DNA from: Plasmodium coatneyi
Lineage: Eukaryota > Apicomplexa > Aconoidasida > Haemosporida > Plasmodiidae
DNA: 64,000 nucleotides
Direction of reading: 5' to 3'
Assembly: GCF_001680005.1 (NCBI RefSeq)
Contig: NC_033560.1
Coordinates: forward strand, 375,501 to 439,500
Shown piece by piece: positions 56,197 through 64,000 of the stretch (the first letter of the stretch is position 1; each line of letters starts with the position of its first letter). A program made the translations under genes and the position numbers. A model generated the notes under the pieces. That model was not told the DNA's origin. It ran no database searches and saw nothing but the letters and a program-made list of their open reading frames with translations.

Positions 56197-57404
56197 GTCG
56201 GGGAGCGATGACAGAGCGGCTCGGTATTGACTTGAACAGGGGGTGTCCCCTCCTCTCTGCTAAAAAGGCCTGTTACTTCTTCGTTTCTTCCGGTTATGTC
56301 ATTCTACGCACGTGGTGCGGCGTCCTCGTGGCTATCTACTTCTGCGCAAATGGGGGGGGTGATGATCCAACGTGGATCTCCCCGCATGTAGTACAGGCGT
56401 ACCCGTCAATGTAGCTCTTTTTTTTTACCCTTTTGATTACGCCGTTCCAGTTAAAAACTGGGTTAGCCTCTTGCGGGCACGCCAACGGGAAAATTTATTC
56501 ACTTGAGGGGTTACCTATTCATCGGCTGGGTAATATATTTTTTTTTTTTACCCAAACAAAACTTGCCATAGTTTACTTCAGGTGCCGCCCCTTTTTTAAT
56601 GAGCTTGTTATGCCCCCACCATAATGCAGCAACAGTCGCTGTAGTTGCACTCACTGCGGTGCATTTATTTATTTACCTCTCCACTTTGTGGCATCCCCGC
56701 GTTATCAACGAGGCGATTTGGGGGAAGAAATAATTTCCCACAGAAGGTGTTCCCCCCACGATGTGGCTCTAACATAGCGTTACAGAAAAAAAAAAAAAAA
56801 AAAAAAAAAAAATGTAACCGTTGTTGAGCGAGTGCTCATGTTGTCCCCTCCTCCAAGAGTAAAATATCGAATGGGCACATAAATACAAATGACAATTCAT
56901 ATCATTTTTTTTTTTTTACCACGGTGACGAAAGAACCTTCCACATTCGGAGAAGCGATTACCACTTTGGCGAAGGAATAAAAATTTAAAAACTGTACTGC
57001 GGGCATTTGTGTACTTGTGGATGGAGCAGCTTCATCAGTGGGTATGGAGGTGATGGAAAAAGGCCCCATTAGGTAGACGCAAATGCAGAAGTCGTATAAA
57101 AAGGCCTCCCTCCCCCATCGAATTAACGTCCAATAAGTTAATTCCTTTCAGTTCCACCGAAAAGGACTCAAATAGTGGGGAAAAAAAGAAAAGTGTCCTA
57201 CTTGGTTACAGCTTCATTTCTGCTACGTCTTTACTACTACCCCTTTGGTGCCACCCCTTTGGTTCGTTTTGAAAACTCCTACCAACCGTCGTCTGTCATG
57301 TCTCCCTTGCGATAATGGAGAAACAACACCTCCGAATTTTTCCTGTAGGGTCTCTCGCCAGTCTGTCCTCCGGGGGGATCACCCCGCATGCACACTTTGA
57401 CCCT

Positions 57405-57437
<33 letters not shown>

Positions 57438-57872
57438 TGCACGTTGTCCCCCACCACACTTGACTTGTTCTGTCTCAAATGGGGTGGCAACTTTTAACTG
57501 AACGAAAAAGCCACTCAAAGGTTATGCAGTTGTATAGAAAAAAAAATGCAACAGTACGCATGCAGCAGGTGCAAAAAAAAAAAAAAAAAAAAAAAAAGAC
57601 CACCAGTTTATGCTTAAAAACGTGTATGGATACTGATTGAAAAAAAAAATTTTTCTGGAAAAAACGAGTTAGCAAATGTGAGAACGTAATGGTAAGGGAA
57701 CTTCTCTCTTGTAAGGAACGGCCCGGCAGGTACCTAAGTCTGTGCAAGGTGTACTTGTAGGTGAACTGATCAACGTGGTGGTGGGCGTCTTTCCATGCTC
57801 ACATGAGGAGTAGCACTATTCTTCCAATTCTATACCAACCGATTTGACCACCTGATTTTTATTCTCTACAAA
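56197..57872. other. Divergent intergenic region
   Basis: A head-to-head region between the U5 WD40 gene (-) and the thrombospondin-repeat gene (+), so a candidate two-way promoter although one gene is housekeeping and the other stage-specific by family. A28 near 56785-56812, A28 at 57405-57432 and A24 near 57574-57597. No coding feature supported. Confidence 0.6.
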
Positions 57873-59669
57873 ATGAATAACAGACAGCTCCTGTTGAGTA
57901 CTCTGCTGCTCCCCCTGCTGGTTGCCTCCGTGAGGACCAACTGGGGGGCACGCCTGAAGGGGAGGTCACTCCAAGAAGGGGATGATGCGAAAGACGCCCC
58001 TCACGGGGGGAAAAACACCAACCAGTATTTCAAATGTTTTGTGGACAAGGCAAAGGAAAACACGGCCGTAAGGGAGGACGACGTGGCCAGGTGGGTGGAC
58101 CCCCAACACAACTCCTGCTACTGCAGTGAGGAAAACACGCAGCCGTGTTCGATGAACGATATAAGCAACTCCAAGTTTATAAGTCAACTGATGAAGACAG
58201 AAATCTGTGATCTCAACGATAGGGGAAGCAAGAACAACCTGTTCATCGTGTTGGAAAACTATTCGACGATGAAATGCTCCAACGTAGATAGCACGACGGA
58301 GAAAATTAATCAGAGCGAACTGTACAACTATTGCAAAAGTGGGTTGCCTGCCTGGGACAACAAGCACTTTTACGAGTACCTCAATTGTGACACGGTGAGG
58401 AATAAACAAGGGAAGCAACCAGACGGTATTGGACCAGATGGTATTGTACCAGGACATACCTGTGCTGACTTGTGCAAAGAGATTAAGGAACTTTGCAACT
58501 CGAAGAGCTCCCAATTCTACTCCTTCGAAATGTGCAGTAAGTACTACGAAATAAATCACTTCACGGCAGATATTTTTAACAAAACTTTTAAAACGTTCCA
58601 GGATAACTGTTCCTACTTTGATCCCACCAATAGGGGACTACTTCTGTGCAAGCATAAACACATCCCCTGCGAATTCAGCGAATGGTCCGATTGGACCACC
58701 TGCACAAAGTCTTGCAAAAATGGTAGTTACGATGCAGAAGCAATTCGAAGTAGGAAAAGGTACCTAGTTAAGGAAGTGAAGTATGCTGGAAAGGCATGCA
58801 GCATAGTGGTAAAGGATAAGAACAAACTGGTAGATGTAGATTTCTGTGGTGAAGTCCCCCTATGTTCTTCTATTAACCCGTCTAGCAATGCATCTAACAA
58901 TCGTAACGGTCCTGTTGACACTACCACCCCGGAGAAGACATACGACAACCCCCCTTTTGTGATACCACTTAAGGAAATAGAAAAGGCCAACATGCTAAAC
59001 GACTTGAACCAACCAGATGGAGACGTCATAAACGAAAACTTCGTGCATAATGAGATGGATACTTTAACTGAGTGCACCGTGGCAGACATGGGACTCTTCG
59101 AACATTCAAGAGAGTACAGTGAGAAAATAAAATCTTGTGCTTGCCCTCCTTACCACTCTCCATGCTACTTTAAAGACATATACAAATCAGACTACTGGAA
59201 AAAGTCCTTCGACAGACACTGTGCAGATAATCCCACGCTTAATGTTGTCACGGCGGATTTTGTTATGCTGAGTTGTGATAACTCCATAACCATTAGGAAG
59301 AAGGAAATTGCAGTTAACACTTACCTTGCTATGACCTTTGACTGTCGCTCTCCTACCTTTCGATATTTGTTTTGCTCCAAGTCTAATGAATCCTCCAGAA
59401 CGAATATTTTTTACATCGTCCTTACTTGTGCCCTTGCGTTAATTTCTTCCTTGTACCTCATACATTTGCTCTTAAGCGAGCATGACAAGTGGGCCTTTTT
59501 CATCACTCGTATTGTTAATCCTAAACGGGCTTCCCCAACGGACCACCCTTCGACGGGCCATTCCTCAGGGTCCTCTTCAGATGAAATGAACGACAACGGA
59601 GAGGAAACCCCCAACCCGGAGGACACCCCCACGGTAACCCCCTTGCGGAAATATGGATCGAGAAGTTAA
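57873..59669 (+). CDS. TRP1: Thrombospondin-related surface protein, TRP1-like
   Basis: A 598-residue single-pass membrane protein. A signal peptide covers about residues 1-21 (QLLLSTLLLPLLVASV). The ectodomain is cysteine-rich; one thrombospondin type-1 repeat lies at about 266-330 (FSEWSDWTTCTKSCKNG) with the WxxW pair and clustered cysteines, and a second Cys-rich block spans about 405-505. A membrane segment (about 511-534, IFYIVLTCALALISSLYLIHLLL region) is followed by a 64-residue cytoplasmic tail rich in Pro, Ser, Thr and acidic residues. Signal peptide, one TSR, membrane segment and short tail match TRP1, a sporozoite protein needed for egress from oocysts and gland entry in rodent parasites, and the position next to SEC23 agrees from memory. 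Timing and partners are inference; other TSR proteins are the alternative. Confidence 0.8.
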   Translation: MNNRQLLLSTLLLPLLVASVRTNWGARLKGRSLQEGDDAKDAPHGGKNTNQYFKCFVDKAKENTAVREDDVARWVDPQHNSCYCSEENTQPCSMNDISNSKFISQLMKTEICDLNDRGSKNNLFIVLENYSTMKCSNVDSTTEKINQSELYNYCKSGLPAWDNKHFYEYLNCDTVRNKQGKQPDGIGPDGIVPGHTCADLCKEIKELCNSKSSQFYSFEMCSKYYEINHFTADIFNKTFKTFQDNCSYFDPTNRGLLLCKHKHIPCEFSEWSDWTTCTKSCKNGSYDAEAIRSRKRYLVKEVKYAGKACSIVVKDKNKLVDVDFCGEVPLCSSINPSSNASNNRNGPVDTTTPEKTYDNPPFVIPLKEIEKANMLNDLNQPDGDVINENFVHNEMDTLTECTVADMGLFEHSREYSEKIKSCACPPYHSPCYFKDIYKSDYWKKSFDRHCADNPTLNVVTADFVMLSCDNSITIRKKEIAVNTYLAMTFDCRSPTFRYLFCSKSNESSRTNIFYIVLTCALALISSLYLIHLLLSEHDKWAFFITRIVNPKRASPTDHPSTGHSSGSSSDEMNDNGEETPNPEDTPTVTPLRKYGSRS

Positions 59670-60117
59670 TTGGACGTTTAGTAAAAGAAAAAATAAACGT
59701 TAAAGTTAAAGAAAAAAAGTAAAAGGGACAAAGGCGTATGCTCTTTTTGTGCATGCAAAAAATTGGCAATAATTTAAAAAGTTTCAGAAGGCGTAGTGAC
59801 TCCGCATGGCGGCACCACTCAAGAAGAGATGCGCTTGTATGGGCGTCTGCTAAACGCTCGGAGGGGAAGACCTTCGGGGATCCCAACTGTTGGCATTACC
59901 CCACAGCTTCACTTCATCCTCACACGGAATCAAAATGTTTGTTTACAACTAGCACACAAATTCCATTCCAAAGAACTTTTTTTTTTTTTTTTTTTTTTCT
60001 CTTGCTCTTTTTGCAATTCCAAACGGTTAGATAGTTTGCACGGTGGGGAGGGGGGAAAAAGTCGCACAAACATACGGCAAGAAGACACCCCCTTTTCACA
60101 TCGCCCCCGTTTTATTG
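59670..60117. other. Convergent intergenic region
   Basis: A tail-to-tail spacer between the TRP1-like gene (+) and SEC23 (-), with T21 near 59979-59999. No supported gene. Confidence 0.6.
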
Positions 60118-62619
60118 TCACGTCTGGACGGCCAGCTTAACCAAGTGGTCCATAAAAATTTTGAGAGACACGTCATCTGTGTTAATAATGTAGGATTCGC
60201 TGTTGGACGTTCCGAAGGTGCTACCACTGAGGGAGTTGTGCGTTGTGGACGGGTTCACCTTGGCTAGAAGAAAGCGGCTCTGACTACCACCACTGTTACA
60301 CAAAACAAATTTAGGGATAGGGAACCGGTCCTCCAAAATGGACTTGGCATCCTCATGAGGAGCGTTTAGTAATTGGCTAAAGTGCTCATATTCGGGTTTC
60401 TCGTGAAAGCCCTGTTCTCTCCACTGGTATATCATTTCCCCGTACCAGACGACGATATGGAAGTAAGAATCCAGCAGAAGGATGACATTAGACTTTAGTG
60501 ATTGCGCGTCAAGGAGGACAGGTACGGGGGTGTGTGACTCGAACGAATATTGCAATAACGCTGGTTGTATCATAATGAGAGAATTCATTGCATTTTCCCG
60601 AAGCAGGATGGATCTGTAGTAGGCCGTCTCATCCGGACTAGCATTGAACGTCTGCAAAAAATGGGACCTCCTTAAGTGGTACATAAATTGTGGGTAAATA
60701 GAAAACTCGGGCGACAAATGGAAGGAATTCACATCGTCCTTCTGATAATCTGCAAAGGTGCTCACTAATCTGATCAACTTCCTGTCTAGCCACCTTAACA
60801 CATCTATGGGTTCATCCGTCTCAGCCTTTAGAACCGCAAATCTAGCCATAATCACAGCAGCAGTTTCTTGATCGAACCCTTGGGATATTTCTGCAATGTT
60901 TGCTTCTGCGAAGCGGTACGAAATGGTTGTGACGCGCAAACGCCTACGACCACTTGGGTGCTGGTAGAGCGTCTGGAACTGTAGGTAGGCTTGTCTATCC
61001 GGAGGAAGAGAAGAAATGTTTTGGTTCACGATTTCAAAGTAGAAGGCTATGGTGGACTGTCTGTCTAATGCACATATGGTCCATTCGCACGTGCCCCCTT
61101 CACCAACACACGTATCAGAAACATAGTTGGCTATTTTTTTGTTGCTTGAACAGCCACCAATAGCACCACAGACACGAAATTCCTTCGAACAAATTATGGT
61201 AAGCTTTGCATTATAGCCATGTTTTATGTATCCATTAGAATCTGTCTCGAAAATTTTCTTAAAGGAATCCTTAAATACATTCATGGAGAAGGAATCTGCC
61301 ATTACCATGTAGCCGTTTGTCTTTTCACAACATACCTTCATTTCATACAACCCGATCTGATCCAGGGAACACGCGAAAATATCAATAGCGTGACCTGATG
61401 CTACGGCTCTATTTGCCAAAGCGACGTAATATTTTAACGCCTTCTTCACATGTCTGGCGTTGTTATTCTCCTTCTGTAAATCTAGATGATGTCTTAACGA
61501 TTCACTCAATGGGGTGTCTACAATTTTCCCCGGAGAGGTGGTGTCTGCCCCTCCTATGAACATCATTACTCTGCCACTCAATTGGTTGCAGCAGCATTCT
61601 AACAGACCTATTGCTACACTTAGGGCTACCCCTGTGCACCTCTTTGCTCTCTGATCAGGGGGAGTGGGCCAATTATCCTTCTGTATGTCCTCCAATAACA
61701 TGTTAATATTATATTCACATTCACTAACTGGTTGTAGAAACCTTCTAGCAGATGCAGATGTGGTGGAACTTCTGGGATCATTCCGTGTTCCCAAGTTTAA
61801 CTGCTTCTGCAAATCTTGTGCAGTGACATCCTTGGTCCCCTTGAACACATAAGATTTAAGACAATCCTTGAATCCTATTTCGTGCACGTAGCACATATTT
61901 CCAAAGGTAATTATTCCGATGTGTGCATCTGGGGGCATCAAACTTATGCACTGCTGGATTGAATCCTTCAGCTGCTCCAGCTCCTCCTCCAGGAGACACG
62001 TGTCAATCACGAACAGGAACGTCGGGGGTGGGATGTCCCCCACGTTGGACGGTTGTATGTATTCGATGTTGGAGTACATCACGTCGGCGGGCAGGTTCTG
62101 CAGGGGGGGCAAAACGGTTACATGACAGCAATAAACGGTGATCATTATGTAGAGTCGCACTAGCCAGAGAACGCAACATACATAGATGCATAGATACATA
62201 GATGCATAGATACATAGATGCATAGATACATAGATGCATAGATGCGTAGATGCACAGATGCACATGATGGACACACTCCCTCCATGTAGACCACTGTCCT
62301 TTCCTCCCTCGAGGCGTACCTTCTCCGAGATGTGTTCCGCGTAGTGCAGAGGGAAGGGGTTCTTTATATTCGAAAAGGGACACGTCCATGTCTTGTTCCT
62401 AAAGTCTATGTTGCAGTACGGGTTCAAGATGCAGTTACTCGTTTTGCACTTTAGTGGCTCGTATTCCACTAGCTTCACGCTGTTGTCATCCGTTCTTTTT
62501 AGGACTGTGTAGAGACAGCCCAGAGGCACCTCAATTTTCGACGCCTCATTCTTTGTAGGGGGCCATAAGTTCCAACTGAAGCGGATCCCCGTCTGATTTT
62601 CCTGCAAGTGTATATCCAT
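60118..62619 (-). CDS. SEC23: COPII coat subunit SEC23, two exons
   Basis: SEC23, the SAR1-GAP subunit of the inner COPII coat that buds vesicles from the ER. Exons 62320-62619 and 60118-62097 give 759 residues, as in other species (human 765). The intron 62098-62319 (GAGAAG|GTACGC to CTGCAG|AACCTG) is 222 nt, stop-free and a multiple of three, so an uncorrected frame reads 833 codons. The N-terminus has GIRFSWNLWPPTK as in other SEC23 proteins. The zinc finger (about residues 54-85) shows CKTSNC, then TCPFS where relatives have CxxC, so the fourth ligand is Ser. The trunk (about 110-380) shows PPTFLFVIDTC and ITFGNMCYVHEIG; a helical region and a gelsolin-like domain follow. The start ATG is at 62619. 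Confidence 0.95.
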   Translation of the reverse strand: MDIHLQENQTGIRFSWNLWPPTKNEASKIEVPLGCLYTVLKRTDDNSVKLVEYEPLKCKTSNCILNPYCNIDFRNKTWTCPFSNIKNPFPLHYAEHISEKVRLEGGKDSGLHGGSVSIMCICASTHLCIYVSMHLCIYASMYLCIYVCCVLWLVRLYIMITVYCCHVTVLPPLQNLPADVMYSNIEYIQPSNVGDIPPPTFLFVIDTCLLEEELEQLKDSIQQCISLMPPDAHIGIITFGNMCYVHEIGFKDCLKSYVFKGTKDVTAQDLQKQLNLGTRNDPRSSTTSASARRFLQPVSECEYNINMLLEDIQKDNWPTPPDQRAKRCTGVALSVAIGLLECCCNQLSGRVMMFIGGADTTSPGKIVDTPLSESLRHHLDLQKENNNARHVKKALKYYVALANRAVASGHAIDIFACSLDQIGLYEMKVCCEKTNGYMVMADSFSMNVFKDSFKKIFETDSNGYIKHGYNAKLTIICSKEFRVCGAIGGCSSNKKIANYVSDTCVGEGGTCEWTICALDRQSTIAFYFEIVNQNISSLPPDRQAYLQFQTLYQHPSGRRRLRVTTISYRFAEANIAEISQGFDQETAAVIMARFAVLKAETDEPIDVLRWLDRKLIRLVSTFADYQKDDVNSFHLSPEFSIYPQFMYHLRRSHFLQTFNASPDETAYYRSILLRENAMNSLIMIQPALLQYSFESHTPVPVLLDAQSLKSNVILLLDSYFHIVVWYGEMIYQWREQGFHEKPEYEHFSQLLNAPHEDAKSILEDRFPIPKFVLCNSGGSQSRFLLAKVNPSTTHNSLSGSTFGTSNSESYIINTDDVSLKIFMDHLVKLAVQT
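62181..62262. repeat. ATAGATGC/ATAGATAC microsatellite in the SEC23 intron
   Basis: Alternating 8-nt units ATAGATGC and ATAGATAC, about nine to ten copies, inside the SEC23 intron. In the retained frame it would encode a repeating hydrophobic Cys/Ile/Tyr/Met segment. Confidence 0.88.
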
Positions 62620-63608
62620 GTTATCTACTTATCGGTGCATGAACAAGGTGTGTGTATTTATGTAGGGGGGGAATAGAAGATGCGGGTAATCCGGGGAGAG
62701 ATAAGGCCTTCCCTAGGTTGGTCTAACTTTTGAGAAGGCCCTCTCTTCCTACACAGTTCCTTCTGTTTCTTCCCCTTCTGCGTAGCAATTACTTAAAAAA
62801 TGGGGAAGAGGTGCCTTGTGCGGGGGTGAAAGAAAAAAAAATGCTTCCTCCGCGAACATCCCAATCAACGGATGCGGCACCGTTCCCCGTGCATCTGTGG
62901 CGTTTCCCTCGATGTTGCCTCTTCCTCTTCGTGTACTCAAAACTACTTAACGCACCCACGTGTGTCACTCATGTGCACACAGGGACACACGACTACATGT
63001 GAATGTTTGCAGGTACTACTGCTGCGGCTGCTTCGAATGGGGCAATAACGACCCGTTCAGGGCACAAAAAGGAAGAGAAAGAAACAGAACAGAACAAAAC
63101 AACAGTTATTATTACAAAATTGACTGCCTGGTTTCAGAGGCATACTCATTCGCATGGCACAGCAGATGACTTCACTCGTGTGGGGCGGGGTGGTACGTAT
63201 CACGGTTTCTCCTCGTCATCGGTGAGATGAATGTTTTAAGTTGTGTTGTATGCGTTGGAGTATGAACTGCCGGTGCATTCTTCTTTCCTCTCCTTTTATG
63301 GACGTTTCTTCGCTTCATAGGGCAGCTGCGTGATAGGTTGCCACATGGGCGGTCAACCACAAGCATACTGCATAACGTACCGTCAAACGTACGGCCAAAG
63401 GTACCGTCGAACGTACCGCTGAATGTACCGCTGAACGTACGTGCGTGGCATACAAACGCGCGAACGTCAAATGACACTTGGGCGTTTTTTTCCAAAGGAG
63501 AAATTGACGCAGATAACAAAATTAAAATGACAAATGGGGAAAATGTTTTTCCTTCCGTACGATCAATACGGTGGCCACGTTCAAAAAGGAAAAAATAAGA
63601 AAGAAAAA

Positions 63609-63639
<31 letters not shown>

Positions 63640-64000
63640 TCCGTAATGCACAAAAAAACGTTGTCAAATTTTGGCGTATTTTTTTTTTTTTTTTTTTTTT
63701 TTTTCTGCGCAACAAAATGGTGGGGGGATTTGTAAAGCATTGCCCCTAACCTGTTCGCCTAAGGCGTAGTGTACCAACTGCGCAGAGGAAAAACAAATAA
63801 GGAAGTAAATCGCGGAAATGAATACCGTAAGAGGGGGCAGCTGTTCTCCAAAAAGTAGCACCCAGCGGTCACGCATATGCATATATATGTACGTATGTAC
63901 ATATGACATCTTCACCCTCGTGGCGCCGTTCCTTTATGCCCCCATGGATGCTCCAAAATGGAACCATAAAAAAGAAAAACGCCCAATGCAATACAATACA
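62620..64000. other. Region upstream of SEC23, to the window end
   Basis: No supported gene. It holds the phased GTAC array at 63377-63440, an A22 + (TA)n tract near 63605-63640 and T24 near 63681-63704. It is the presumed SEC23 promoter and leader; the next gene is outside the window. Confidence 0.55.
63377..63448. repeat. 12-bp phased GTAC array upstream of SEC23
   Basis: Six GTAC palindromes occur at 63377, 63389, 63401, 63413, 63425 and 63437, an exact 12-bp period, within units like GTACCGTCGAAC and GTACCGCTGAAC. The array lies about 760-830 bp upstream of the SEC23 ATG. Confidence 0.9.

Noticed and set aside
56197..57872. Extra small gene between the U5 WD40 and TRP1-like genes
   Set aside because: Only short frames dominated by homopolymers; no paired splice sites with coding-like exons found.
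62003..62389. 128-codon minus-strand frame over the SEC23 intron
   Set aside because: A shadow frame produced by the intron microsatellite and adjoining exon ends.
1..64000. tRNA, rRNA, transposon or subtelomeric multigene family
   Set aside because: Scanning the gene-free stretches for B-box-like sequences, terminal repeats and variant-antigen motifs gave nothing convincing; a tRNAscan or Rfam search would be decisive.

Overview
This window is nuclear DNA from a Plasmodium of the P. vivax-like primate clade. The evidence is apicomplexan-only gene families (an alveolin, a thrombospondin-repeat surface protein, an apicoplast-type LipB, a GCN5 with a very long N-terminus), moderate GC coding sequence, intergenic DNA full of 15-34 nt poly(A)/poly(T) tracts, and short GT-AG introns. 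The species cannot be fixed from sequence alone. From memory, the gene order matches P. falciparum chromosome 8 from the NT2 to the SEC23 locus, so this looks like a conserved chromosome-internal segment rather than a subtelomere. No multigene-family antigens, tRNAs, rRNAs, CRISPR arrays or transposons were seen.

Layout, left to right. 0-11.6 kb: nucleoside transporter NT2 (+), an organellar Obg-type GTPase (+), a large unrecognised protein (-) and an Egl/EXD-type 3'-5' exonuclease-fold protein (-). 12.5-24.2 kb: a basic, disordered unknown protein (+), the mitochondrial dicarboxylate/tricarboxylate carrier (-), a membrane DnaJ-thioredoxin-fold protein (-), a 75-residue two-exon membrane protein (+) and octanoyltransferase LipB (+). 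25.6-36.4 kb: an alveolin (+), an alpha/beta hydrolase reconstructed here as five exons (-) and the acetyltransferase GCN5 in four exons (-). 40.3-49.6 kb: an RRM-WW-RRM RNA-binding protein in three exons, an RWDD1-like protein in five exons and VPS15 in four exons, all (+). 51.5-62.6 kb: a large repeat-containing probable cytoskeletal protein (+), a U5 snRNP 40 kDa-type WD40 protein (-), a TRP1-like thrombospondin-repeat protein (+) and COPII subunit SEC23 in two exons (-).

The genes are mostly independent housekeeping or parasite-cytoskeleton functions: transport, organelle metabolism, chromatin, RNA processing, vesicle traffic and pellicle. They do not form an operon-like system, and I found no convincing undescribed multi-gene system. 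The more interesting signals are local: a reading-frame break exactly at an A17 tract in the 51.5-54.7 kb gene; a missing zinc-ligand cysteine in SEC23; changed catalytic residues in VPS15 and the exonuclease; stop-free introns whose lengths are multiples of three; a uORF overlapping the GCN5 start; and phased short-repeat arrays upstream of GCN5 (10 bp) and SEC23 (12 bp, GTAC).
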